Positions 15,626-22,098 of a stretch of 22,098 nt of DNA are shown here, piece by piece. The notes below the pieces were generated by a model. The model searched no databases and was not told where the DNA came from. It was given only the letters and a program-made list of their open reading frames with translations. The DNA is from Neisseriales bacterium (lineage in GTDB: Bacteria > Pseudomonadota > Gammaproteobacteria > Burkholderiales > UBA11063): contig SSGY01000187.1 in NCBI GenBank assembly GCA_008017145.1, positions 1-22,098 of the forward strand. The letters are read 5' to 3'. Each line of letters starts with the position of its first letter. The stretch's first letter is position 1. Made by a program: the position numbers and the translations under genes.

Positions 15626-16090
15626 TTAATAAATCGGAGTTGCACGGTTTTCAATTACTTTGTTTAATACAAAACTAGAATGAACTCCAGTTACTCCCGC
15701 TATTTTTGTGATTTTACCCAATAAAATCTGATGGTAATGCTCTAAATCACGAACAATCAGTTTGAGCTGATAATCAGCAGATTGTCCAGTAATTAATAAG
15801 CACTCAATGACTTCAGGGATGCCGTTGACACCTTTTTCAAATACTTCAAAACGTTCTGGCGTATGTTTATCCATCGAGATTGATACTAGTGCCATTAATC
15901 CCAAATTAAGCTTTTTGGCATTAAGAACACAGCTATAACCAACAATTATTCCGTTTTCTTCAAGAGCTTTTACTCGCCGTAAGCACGCAGATGGCGATAA
16001 ACTAACCCGATCTGCTAATTCTTGATTGCTGATTTTTCCTTCACTTTGAATCACCCGCAAAATCTCTTTATCATAGCTATCTAGTGTCAT
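15626..16090 (-). CDS. Lrp/AsnC family transcriptional regulator
   Basis: A 154-residue feast/famine regulator. The N-terminal winged helix-turn-helix comprises LDSYDKEILRVIQSEGKISN, ELADRVSLSPSACLRRVKAL and ENGIIVGYSCVLN. It is followed by the RAM/ligand-binding domain with ECLLITGQSADYQLKLIVRDLEHY and the GVTGVHSSFVL strand. The sequence is Lrp-like (compare ISN-EL--RVGLSP). Such proteins form octamers and sense amino acids, often leucine. Its divergent position next to leuA makes leuA and itself the first candidate targets. A specific paralogue name cannot be assigned. Confidence 0.93.
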   Translation of the reverse strand: MTLDSYDKEILRVIQSEGKISNQELADRVSLSPSACLRRVKALEENGIIVGYSCVLNAKKLNLGLMALVSISMDKHTPERFEVFEKGVNGIPEVIECLLITGQSADYQLKLIVRDLEHYHQILLGKITKIAGVTGVHSSFVLNKVIENRATPIY

Positions 16091-16171
16091 TGCAATAATA
16101 TTTCATAATAATTATAAAGTAAGCAATTATATATCAATATTTAGCGATAAAAATATATATTTGCAATAATA
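16091..16171. promoter_or_regulatory. Regulator/leuA divergent control region with 10-bp direct repeats
   Basis: TGCAATAATA occurs at 16091-16100 and again at 16162-16171, in the same orientation and 71 bp apart, close to seven helical turns. One copy touches the regulator start codon, the other sits near the leuA promoter region. The gap is very AT-rich with ATATAT tracts, suiting a wrapping Lrp octamer. Candidate sites for autoregulation and leuA control. Confidence 0.4.
16111..16137 (-). promoter_or_regulatory. Candidate promoter for the Lrp-family gene
   Basis: On the minus strand TTGATA (16137-16132), a 15-bp spacer and TATAAT (16116-16111) precede the start codon by about 20 bp. The spacer is short. 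The -10 is perfect, but AT-rich DNA gives many such matches. Confidence 0.35.
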
Positions 16172-16223
16172 ATTCACTAAGTAAACTATAAAATATCGTC
16201 ATAACCAATAAAAGGAGTTTACT

Positions 16224-17906
16224 ATGCTAAAAGACCCATCTCGTAAATATATTGCTTCAGAGGTAATCAATTTTCCTGAAAGAACGTGGGTGAATAAAAC
16301 GCTAACCCAGCCGCCAATTTGGCTTTCTACTGATTTGCGTGACGGTAATCAGTCATTGTTTAATCCGATGAGTGTTGAAACTAAAACTAAATTTTATGCT
16401 GAATTAATTAAAGTTGGTTTGAAAGAAATTGAGGTTGGATTTCCGGCAGCATCTGAAATTGACTATAAATTTGTGAGGAAACTAATTGAGGAAAATTTGA
16501 TTCCAGATGATGTAACTATTATGGTTATGACGCAAGCGCGTCAAGATTTAATTTTAAAAACGGTTGAAGCGGTGCGTGGTTGTAAACGTGTGATTGTGCA
16601 TATCTATAATGCTACTGCACCAGCATGGCGAGAAATCGTTTTTGGAATGTCGGTTAGTCAGGTTATGGATTTGATAACAACACAAGTTAGTTATTTTAAG
16701 CAACTAACGGATAATATACCTGATACAAAGTGGATTTTGCAGTATTCACCCGAGACATTTTCCTCTACTGAACCAGAGGTTGCTTTGGACGCCTGTAATA
16801 CCGCAATCAATGCGTGGATGGTGAGTGAAGAGCGTCCAATTATTATTAATTTGCCAACTACAGTTGAAAATACTACACCCAATGTTTTTGCTGATCGAAT
16901 AGAATGGATTAGTAATCGCTTGCAGCAACGTAAAAATGTAATTTTGTCGGTTCATCCGCATAATGATCGTGGAACAGGTGTTGCTACAGCCGAGTTGGCG
17001 TTATTGGCTGGAGCACAAAGAGTTGAAGGTTGTTTATTTGGTAATGGTGAGCGCTGCGGTAATGTTGATTTAGTTACTTTGGCGCTAAATCTCTATACCC
17101 AAGGCATTAATCCTGCTCTGGATTTTTCTAATATCAATCGTACCGCAAAAGTTGTTGAGGAAGCGACCCAATTACCTATCCATCCACGCCATCCTTATGT
17201 TGGGGACTTGGTGTTTACTGCATTTTCTGGTTCACATCAGGATGCGATTAAAAAAGGTTTTGCTTATCAACAAGGGAAAGAAATTTGGACTGTACCGTAT
17301 TTACCGATTGATCCATCGGATCTTGGGCGGAGTTATGCCAATATTATCCGAGTAAATAGCCAATCAGGTAAAGGTGGTATTGCCTATATTATGGAAAATA
17401 ATTATGGTATTACTATGCCGCGCAGAATGCAGGTTGAATTTAGCAGCGTGATACAGCAGGCGGTTGATAATTCTGAAGCTGAAATGCCACCAGAGCGCAT
17501 TTGGGATATTTTTGAGCAAACCTATTTAAATAATACTACTAATGATCAAACTATGATTAGTTATGCCAGTCATAGAATAGATAATGACTCATTCGGCAAG
17601 AAGATTAACTTAGAGATTTGCTTGGGTGATAAAATAGTTTGTTTGGAAGGGGCTGGCAATGGTACGCTTGATGCAGCGGTAAATGCCTTGGGCAATCAGT
17701 TACAAATTATCAGTTATGAAGAAAAATCTTTGGGAAGTGGGGCAGATGCCTCGGCGATTGCTATAATAGAATGTCATAATAGCCTGAGAAATGAGACTAA
17801 ATTTGGAGTTGGAAAACATAGTGATATTACTACTGCATCCCTAGTGGCTCTGATAAATGTTAGTAACCGATTTGATTTATCGCCAATCGTAGAAAATAGT
17901 TACTAG
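16224..17906 (+). CDS. leuA: 2-isopropylmalate synthase (LeuA, long type)
   Basis: A 560-residue enzyme catalysing the first committed step of leucine synthesis, condensing acetyl-CoA with 2-oxoisovalerate. The TIM-barrel has STDLRDGNQSL (D37 and R39 region, metal and catalysis), EIEVGFPAAS, VHIYNATAPAWR and SVHPHNDRGTG (H244 and H246, metal ligands), then VEGCLFGNGERCGNVDLVTL. The C-terminal leucine-binding regulatory domain shows GAGNGTLDAAVNAL and SLGSGADASAIAIIEC. Length and wording fit the long type-2 LeuA subfamily rather than the ~515-residue E. coli form. AAGGAG lies 6 bases before the ATG. No other leu genes are adjacent. Its likely regulator is the divergent Lrp-family gene. Confidence 0.95.
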   Translation: MLKDPSRKYIASEVINFPERTWVNKTLTQPPIWLSTDLRDGNQSLFNPMSVETKTKFYAELIKVGLKEIEVGFPAASEIDYKFVRKLIEENLIPDDVTIMVMTQARQDLILKTVEAVRGCKRVIVHIYNATAPAWREIVFGMSVSQVMDLITTQVSYFKQLTDNIPDTKWILQYSPETFSSTEPEVALDACNTAINAWMVSEERPIIINLPTTVENTTPNVFADRIEWISNRLQQRKNVILSVHPHNDRGTGVATAELALLAGAQRVEGCLFGNGERCGNVDLVTLALNLYTQGINPALDFSNINRTAKVVEEATQLPIHPRHPYVGDLVFTAFSGSHQDAIKKGFAYQQGKEIWTVPYLPIDPSDLGRSYANIIRVNSQSGKGGIAYIMENNYGITMPRRMQVEFSSVIQQAVDNSEAEMPPERIWDIFEQTYLNNTTNDQTMISYASHRIDNDSFGKKINLEICLGDKIVCLEGAGNGTLDAAVNALGNQLQIISYEEKSLGSGADASAIAIIECHNSLRNETKFGVGKHSDITTASLVALINVSNRFDLSPIVENSY

Positions 17907-17945
17907 GTTGGTTAATTGCTTACTTTTAAATAAGCGTTTGGTTAC

Positions 17946-18052
17946 TATACTCGAACAGATTCATCTGACTCGGGCGTTGTTTTGCTGCTCACTTACGACA
18001 AGTAAGCTTCGCAGCAAAACGCTTTCCAGTATTTCCAATTTGTCCGAGTATA
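17946..18052 (+). repeat. Long imperfect palindromic element (copy 2) after leuA
   Basis: The termini are TATACTCG (17946-17953) and CGAGTATA (18045-18052), perfectly complementary. GTTTTGCTGC (17979-17988) pairs with GCAGCAAAAC (18011-18020). Inside are the internal loop TCA/CTTC, the inner stem CTTAC (17992-17996)/GTAAG (18002-18006) and the loop GACAA. The right flank GAGTATATCT[A/G]CT[C/G]A is shared with the element after ureF. It lies 39 bp after the leuA stop and has no T-run, so it is not a simple terminator. No protein is encoded. Confidence 0.7.
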
Positions 18053-18058
18053 TCTACT

Positions 18059-18074
18059 CACGTAAATTTACGTG
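18059..18074. promoter_or_regulatory. Perfect 16-bp palindrome near the lipoprotein promoter
   Basis: CACGTAAATTTACGTG is fully self-complementary and occupies the -35 area of the promoter for the downstream OmpA-like lipoprotein gene. The geometry is that of an operator for a dimeric repressor or activator. It directly follows the palindromic repeat and has no equivalent at the other copy. Confidence 0.45.
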
Positions 18075-18093
18075 CATTAAATTTCTAGTATAG

Positions 18094-18099
18094 TATAAT
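18094..18099 (+). promoter_or_regulatory. -10 element for the OmpA-like lipoprotein gene
   Basis: A perfect TATAAT lies 48 bp before the start codon. The -35 region is occupied by the 16-bp palindrome and does not resemble TTGACA, so an activator may be needed or the palindrome may be a repressor site. Confidence 0.45.
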
Positions 18100-18146
18100 T
18101 ACTTACTTATCAAGCAAATGTAAACAGACTAGAAAAAGGGATATTA

Positions 18147-18662
18147 ATGCGTTTAGTAAAAATTTTATCAATTACCGCTGCAGTTTTTAGTATTGCAGCT
18201 TGTACCAGTAATCAAGCACCATCAGTTCAAGCATCTTCAAGCGAAGCAGGTGTATCAGCAACTAGTAGTGTTGTTGCTAATTCAGTGTTTTTTGCGTTTA
18301 ACGGTAGCGATGTTACCGCTAAGTACAATAAATTATTAACAGTAAATGCAGGATATTTAATTTCGCATTCTGATGCCAACGTGCAAATACAAGGTAATAG
18401 TTCTGAAATCGGAACAATACAACATAACCAAAAATTAGGTTTGGAGCGCGCACAAAATGTGAAACAAGCATTGGTTAAATTAGGCGTTCCAGCAAAACAA
18501 ATCAGCGTGATTTCATTTGGTAATACAAAACCAGCATATCCAACTGAGACAAATGGTGAGCAACCGAAAAATCAACGCGCGGATATAGTTTATACTAGTA
18601 CTCCTCCGTATCAATATACTTTGAAAAAAACTCCGATGATTGATACTTCAACGATGTATTAA
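18147..18662 (+). CDS. OmpA/Pal-like outer-membrane lipoprotein with altered peptidoglycan site
   Basis: A 171-residue protein with a lipoprotein signal (MRLVKILSITAAVFSIAAC, C19) and a Ser/Ala-rich linker to about residue 45. An OmpA-like domain follows: VFFAFNGSDVTAKY, IQGNSSEIGT, GLERAQNVKQALVKLGV, ISVISFGNTKPAYP and NQRADIVY. The layout matches Pal, which tethers the outer membrane to peptidoglycan. In Pal the loop reads GHADERG; here it is GNSSEIG. The diaminopimelate-contacting Asp is replaced by Ser86 and the Arg by Ile88, although R101 of the helix is kept. It may therefore bind peptidoglycan weakly or not at all. There are no tol genes nearby, so it is probably a Pal paralogue. A terminator follows at 18683. 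Confidence 0.85.
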   Translation: MRLVKILSITAAVFSIAACTSNQAPSVQASSSEAGVSATSSVVANSVFFAFNGSDVTAKYNKLLTVNAGYLISHSDANVQIQGNSSEIGTIQHNQKLGLERAQNVKQALVKLGVPAKQISVISFGNTKPAYPTETNGEQPKNQRADIVYTSTPPYQYTLKKTPMIDTSTMY

Positions 18663-18682
18663 TAGAAAATTATTTATAGACG

Positions 18683-18705
18683 GCGACACTTTGATGTCGC
18701 TTTTT
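18683..18705 (+). terminator. Rho-independent terminator after the OmpA-like gene
   Basis: GCGACA (18683-18688), the 6-base loop CTTTGA and TGTCGC (18695-18700) are followed directly by TTTTT. This is the cleanest intrinsic terminator in the window, 20 bp past the stop codon. Confidence 0.85.
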
Positions 18706-18994
18706 AATTTTAAATTAGAGTTATTTGAATTATAATGAGTGGAAACTTAAAGTTGTAGAAAATTTGAGATTATAAACTTCAACAACGAATAAGAGAATAA
18801 GTTTATTGGAGCAAAAATTAGGTGGTATTTCATTAAAAAGAGATATCAGAACTATTTGATAATACTTCCATTTTTAGAGTCGTTTAAAAAATATAGGTTC
18901 TTTATAGCTTAAATAATTATATCTCAGATGCTGCTAGCATATCTTTCAAACCTACAGAATTGATTATTGTTTTACATTTTTAGCAAGTATTGCT
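18706..18994. other. AT-rich non-coding stretch with no recognised gene
   Basis: Short open frames on both strands are broken by frequent stops, and none has a ribosome-binding site or a recognisable motif. Together with the transposase scar that follows, it may be decayed insertion-sequence DNA, but nothing here proves that. Confidence 0.5.
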
Positions 18995-19110
18995 TCAGAA
19001 CTCATAGCACATAGCTCGATTAAAGCGTTCAAGATAATCGTTTTGCTGAGCCAATACCTCATAATTAGTAGTTCGGCAATCCTTGCTTAACTATGATAAA
19101 ATCGGTGGTT
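18995..19110 (-). pseudogene. Remnant of an IS3-type (DDE) transposase
   Basis: Read on the minus strand, 19072-18998 encodes NYEVLAQQNDYLERFNRAMC and a few more residues before a TGA. This resembles the region around the last catalytic Glu of IS3-family transposases (consensus QQNAYIERFNRTVRYE). Just upstream in another frame is DFIIVKQGLPNY, which looks like the strand before the second Asp. No start codon, upstream orfA or terminal inverted repeats could be identified, so the copy is truncated and frameshifted. Exact subgroup uncertain. Confidence 0.55.
19094..19102 (+). promoter_or_regulatory. Extended -10 promoter for ftsB
   Basis: TG at 19094-19095, one base, then TAAAAT (19097-19102) forms an extended -10 about 36 bp before the ftsB start. 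The -35 position is weak and lies inside the transposase remnant, so the present promoter may have been shaped by that insertion. Confidence 0.4.
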
Positions 19111-19137
19111 AAACCTTTTGGTAGCCAATAAATATCT

Positions 19138-19431
19138 ATGCAGAAATTACTTTTTTTAGCACTTTGCGCAGTGGTTGCTCTTTTTCAATACGAGCTGTGG
19201 TTTGGTCGTGGTGGTATCTATGATAGCAATCGTCTAAAAAATACAATTGCCCAACAAATCAAGATTAATCAAGAATTGCAAAACCGTAATGACGGGGTGA
19301 TTGATCATTTGCAAGAGTTGAAAGGTTCGCCTGAACTAATGGAAGCGCGTGCCAGACGTGAGCTTAATCTGGTAAAACCAAATGAAACATTGGTGTTATT
19401 GCCAAATCAAAATGAATCTTTAGCGAAATAG
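19138..19431 (+). CDS. ftsB: Cell division protein FtsB
   Basis: A 97-residue bitopic inner-membrane protein: one N-terminal transmembrane helix (residues about 3-20), the family motif YELWFGRGGIYDSNRL, a periplasmic coiled coil (IAQQIKINQELQNRN) and ARARRELNLVKPNETLVLL. FtsB forms the FtsQLB complex that activates septal peptidoglycan synthesis. In many proteobacteria ftsB lies next to eno or ispD; here it heads a group with ABC-transporter genes, only 8 bp before the next start. The ribosome-binding site is weak. Confidence 0.92.
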   Translation: MQKLLFLALCAVVALFQYELWFGRGGIYDSNRLKNTIAQQIKINQELQNRNDGVIDHLQELKGSPELMEARARRELNLVKPNETLVLLPNQNESLAK

Positions 19432-19439
19432 GGTGGCTT

Positions 19440-20339
19440 GTGTACGCACTTGAAATTAATAACGTTAGTAAAATTTATGATAATAAATTTACTGCCTTGA
19501 ATGATGTGAGTTTTAAATTAACCGCTGGAGATTTTGTCGGATTACTGGGGGTAAATGGTGCTGGTAAAACAACCTTAATTTCAGCAATTGCTGGCATTAA
19601 TAGTTATGATGGGCAGATTAAAGTCATGGGTATTGATCTTAAAAACGATCTAGTGGCAGCCAAAAAAAACATGGGTATTGTGCCGCAGGAAATTGCCTTT
19701 GATCCATTTACGACAGTTTACCAAACTTTAAAATTACAATCAGGCTTATACGGAGTTAAGAATAATAAATCTTGGCTGGATGAAGTTATTGTGCGGATGC
19801 ATCTGGAAGATAAAATTGATGCTAATACGCGAAGCCTATCTGGAGGGATGAAGCGTAGATTAATGGTAGCGCAAGCTTTGGTTCATAAACCACCACTAAT
19901 TATTCTCGATGAGCCAACAGCTGGGGTTGATGTTGAAATCCGTAAAAATTTATGGGATTTTATTACTGAACTGCATCAGCAAGGACACACGATTTTACTT
20001 ACTACTCATTACTTGGAGGAAGTTGAAAAACTCTGCAACCACATTGTGATGATTGATAAAGGCAAGGTTATTGCACGTAGTTCAAAAGAAGAGCTAAATC
20101 TTAAAGCCAATGGTATGCCGACCATATTTGAAGTTGAAACAAAAGACGGATTGTTTCTTGATGAGTTACGGAGCCTGCTTATTGCAACAGATAACAATAA
20201 ATACACTTTACGTCTTGCGAATAATGATCAGATGATGCTTGTGCTAAATCAACTTATGGCAGGTGGCATAAAAATTGAAAACATGAATATCAGTAAGCCC
20301 AAACTAGAAGATATTTTTCTTAACTATTTGGGACATTGA
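19440..20339 (+). CDS. yadG: ABC transporter ATP-binding protein, YadG type
   Basis: A 299-residue ABC ATPase with Walker A GVNGAGKTT (K43), Q-loop Q83, signature LSGGMKRRL (133-141), Walker B LIILDEPTAGVD (D157, E158) and the H-loop H190 in LLTTHYLEE. The sequence VPQEIAFDPFTTV and the family-specific GMKRRLM closely follow E. coli YadG. It partners the following ABC-2 permease; the substrate of YadGH-type exporters is not established. The start is GTG, close behind the ftsB stop. In other betaproteobacteria this pair sits between the mla lipid-transport genes and ibaG-murA. Confidence 0.92.
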   Translation: MYALEINNVSKIYDNKFTALNDVSFKLTAGDFVGLLGVNGAGKTTLISAIAGINSYDGQIKVMGIDLKNDLVAAKKNMGIVPQEIAFDPFTTVYQTLKLQSGLYGVKNNKSWLDEVIVRMHLEDKIDANTRSLSGGMKRRLMVAQALVHKPPLIILDEPTAGVDVEIRKNLWDFITELHQQGHTILLTTHYLEEVEKLCNHIVMIDKGKVIARSSKEELNLKANGMPTIFEVETKDGLFLDELRSLLIATDNNKYTLRLANNDQMMLVLNQLMAGGIKIENMNISKPKLEDIFLNYLGH

Positions 20340-20341
20340 TT

Positions 20342-21094
20342 ATGCCATTTATTGCGTTAATAAAAAAAGAGATTTTTCGGTTTAGCTCGATCTGGGTACA
20401 AACAATTCTAGGACCGTTGGCAACAGCATTGCTTTATCAATTAATTTTTGGACATCAATTATCTAGTGTTAGTACTGGTATTGCACATATTAATTACGCG
20501 ACATACTTAATTCCTGGCTTAGTAATTATGCAAGTGTTGTTAAATTCATTTGGTAATAGTTCCAGTAGTTTGATTCAATCAAAATATACTGGAAATATTA
20601 TATTTATCCTGATGGCTCCGATTTCTAACTGGAGTATGTATGCCGCATATCTGGTTTCAAGTATTATCAGAGGTATTGCGGTTGGAACTGCTGTATATCT
20701 GGGGATAGTTTGGTTTGGTACTTTTGAGCTACAACACCTTTGGGCTGTATTTTATTTTGCTTTCATGGGGGCAGCTATAACTGGTGGACTTGGTATGATA
20801 GCTGGTATTGTTTGTGAGAAATTTGATCAACTAGCAGGGTTTCAATCATTTGTGATGGTGCCGTTGATATATTTATCAGGGATTTTCTTTAATATTCAGC
20901 ATTTTGACCCACTGTGGAAAAAACTGGCAATGTTAGATCCGTTTTTATATATTGTTGATGGGTTTCGTTATGGGTTTATCGGTGCTGCCAACTTTGATAT
21001 TATGTATGGTGCGCTGTTTGTGCTGATATTTGCAATTATTGCCAATGGAATTGGATTTGGCTTATTAAAACGTGGTGTTAAATTTAAACATTAG
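20342..21094 (+). CDS. yadH: ABC-2 type permease, YadH type
   Basis: A 250-residue inner-membrane permease with about six hydrophobic helices. ALIKKEIFRFSSIWVQTILGP at the start, YLIPGLVIMQVLLNSF, and the C-terminal LDPFLYIVDGFRYGFIG match the ABC-2/YadH pattern. It forms the membrane half of the exporter with the preceding ATPase. The ATG at 20342, 2 bp after the upstream stop, was chosen over a TTG at 20336 that overlaps that stop. ibaG follows after 9 bp. Confidence 0.9.
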   Translation: MPFIALIKKEIFRFSSIWVQTILGPLATALLYQLIFGHQLSSVSTGIAHINYATYLIPGLVIMQVLLNSFGNSSSSLIQSKYTGNIIFILMAPISNWSMYAAYLVSSIIRGIAVGTAVYLGIVWFGTFELQHLWAVFYFAFMGAAITGGLGMIAGIVCEKFDQLAGFQSFVMVPLIYLSGIFFNIQHFDPLWKKLAMLDPFLYIVDGFRYGFIGAANFDIMYGALFVLIFAIIANGIGFGLLKRGVKFKH

Positions 21095-21103
21095 GAAGTA
21101 TTT

Positions 21104-21343
21104 ATGTTAGAAGATGTAATTTATCAGGCAATTGCTGAGCATTTGCCTTGTCAGTTTTTGGATGTTAGTGGTGATGGACGCCATTTTGAAGCAATAGTAG
21201 TGAGTGATAGTTTTAAAGAACAAAATCGCTTGGCGCGGCATCGCTTGATTTATGACGCTCTGGGTGATCGGATGAAAGAAGAAGTTCATGCTTTGTCGAT
21301 GAAATTATATACACCTGAAGAGTGGAGTAAATTAAATGGATAA
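21104..21343 (+). CDS. ibaG: BolA family protein IbaG
   Basis: A 79-residue BolA-like protein of the IbaG/YrbA subgroup, ending [18 protein letters not shown], with [17 protein letters not shown] and the central [14 protein letters not shown] helix. IbaG interacts with monothiol glutaredoxins and iron-sulfur trafficking and is linked to acid stress and the cell envelope. An AGGAAG ribosome-binding site precedes the ATG. The stop overlaps the start of murA by 8 bp, the conserved ibaG-murA arrangement of proteobacteria. Confidence 0.93.
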   Translation: MLEDVIYQAIAEHLPCQFLDVSGDGRHFEAIVVSDSFKEQNRLARHRLIYDALGDRMKEEVHALSMKLYTPEEWSKLNG

Positions 21344-22098
21344 ATTAGTTGTAAATCATTCAATGAATCTAAAAGGGGATATTCGGGTCTCAGGTGCAAA
21401 AAATGCTGCGCTACCAATTGTTTGTGCCAGTCTATTAACTGCGGATAACCTTAAACTTACCAATGTCCCACAATTAAAAGATATTTTTACACTGGAAAAA
21501 TTGCTTGGTGGTATGGGTGTAAAAATTAACTTTAGTGGTGATGTGATGCAGTTTGATGCGTCAAACGTGACAAGTTTAATTGCTCCTTATGATTTAGTTA
21601 AAACTATGCGTGCCTCCGTATTGGTCTTGGGGCCATTGCTAGCGCGTTTTGGCTATGCAGAAGTTAGTTTACCTGGTGGATGTGCAATTGGTGCGCGCCC
21701 GGTAGATCAGCACATCAAAGGTTTGGAAGCCATGGGTGCTGAAATTGTGATTGAACATGGCTATATCAAAGCCAAAGCGGCGCGTTTAAAAGGCGTGCGG
21801 ATTGTAATGGATATGGTAACCGTAACTGGAACTGAAAATTTATTAATGGCTGCAGTTTTAGCCGATGGTATTACAACACTGGAAAACTCTGCACGCGAAC
21901 CAGAGGTAACTGATTTAGCGCATTGTCTAATCAAGATGGGTGCTAAAATTGAAGGTGTTGGAACTGATACACTCGTGGTTACTGGCGTGGATAAACTTCA
22001 TGGTGCGGAACATGCGATTGTTGCCGATAGGATTGAAGCGGGTACTTTTGCCGTTGCTGCAGCTTTAACTCAGGGTGATTTAACCCTGACTAAAGCGC
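21336..22098 (+). CDS. murA: UDP-N-acetylglucosamine 1-carboxyvinyltransferase MurA (3' end outside window)
   Basis: The first 254 codons of MurA are present (full length about 420) and the frame is open to the window edge. It transfers enolpyruvate from PEP to UDP-GlcNAc, the first committed step of peptidoglycan synthesis. GAKNAALP (K22) is the UDP-GlcNAc/PEP-binding segment. [22 protein letters not shown] carries the catalytic Cys (C116), the residue alkylated by fosfomycin; it is not replaced by Asp, so the enzyme should be fosfomycin-sensitive. [11 protein letters not shown] and [10 protein letters not shown] are also family landmarks. The ATG overlaps the end of ibaG, indicating translational coupling. 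Confidence 0.96.
   Translation, partial: MDKLVVNHSMNLKGDIRVSGAKNAALPIVCASLLTADNLKLTNVPQLKDIFTLEKLLGGMGVKINFSGDVMQFDASNVTSLIAPYDLVKTMRASVLVLGPLLARFGYAEVSLPGGCAIGARPVDQHIKGLEAMGAEIVIEHGYIKAKAARLKGVRIVMDMVTVTGTENLLMAAVLADGITTLENSAREPEVTDLAHCLIKMGAKIEGVGTDTLVVTGVDKLHGAEHAIVADRIEAGTFAVAAALTQGDLTLTKA

Noticed and set aside
17908..18093. Small open frame after leuA (61 codons)
   Set aside because: It translates the palindromic repeat and has no ribosome-binding site or family resemblance.
1..22098. tRNA, rRNA or prophage genes
   Set aside because: No cloverleaf, rRNA segment, integrase or phage structural gene was recognised anywhere in the window.

Overview
The window is AT-rich, densely packed bacterial DNA. 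Two genes have lipoprotein signal peptides, and the Gram-negative markers ftsB, yadGH-type ABC genes, ibaG and murA are present. The order ABC ATPase - ABC-2 permease - BolA/IbaG - murA, together with an endonuclease-type MutL, points to a proteobacterium, most likely a low-GC betaproteobacterium (Neisseriales-like). That placement is inference; no rRNA or other taxonomic marker lies in the window.

Layout. (1) 1-729: the 3' part of a patatin-like phospholipase. (2) 844-9078: a tight co-directional run of DedA membrane protein, mutL, an RluF-type pseudouridine synthase, dnaG, an APC amino-acid permease, a COG2945 alpha/beta hydrolase and a GT4-like glycosyltransferase. An extended -10 promoter and a small hairpin precede it. 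(3) 9082-10105, minus strand: dcd (dCTP deaminase) and a small lipoprotein of unknown function. (4) 10330-15625: a complete urease operon in the order ureA-B-C-E-F-G-D. UreA, UreB and UreC form the nickel enzyme; UreE, UreF, UreG and UreD deliver Ni and assemble the active site. A palindromic repeat element splits it between ureF and ureG. (5) 15626-17906: an Lrp/AsnC regulator divergent from leuA (2-isopropylmalate synthase, long form). (6) 17907-19137: a second palindromic repeat, a perfect 16-bp palindrome, a Pal/OmpA-like lipoprotein with a good terminator, and a non-coding stretch holding an apparent IS3-type transposase scar. (7) 19138-22098: ftsB, a YadG/YadH-type ABC exporter, ibaG and the start of murA, which runs off the right edge.

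The urease cluster is the clearest accessory system. UreD is last, unlike the ureD-first order usual in beta/gammaproteobacteria. UreF, and less strongly UreD, look like the epsilonproteobacterial/Firmicute type, so lateral acquisition is plausible. The least explained signal is a family of hairpins at 13953-14078, 14111-14157 and 17946-18052. They share a stem / asymmetric internal loop / 5-bp stem architecture, and their stems differ by compensating base changes. Two of the three sit inside longer imperfect palindromes that end in ATACTC/GAGTAT.
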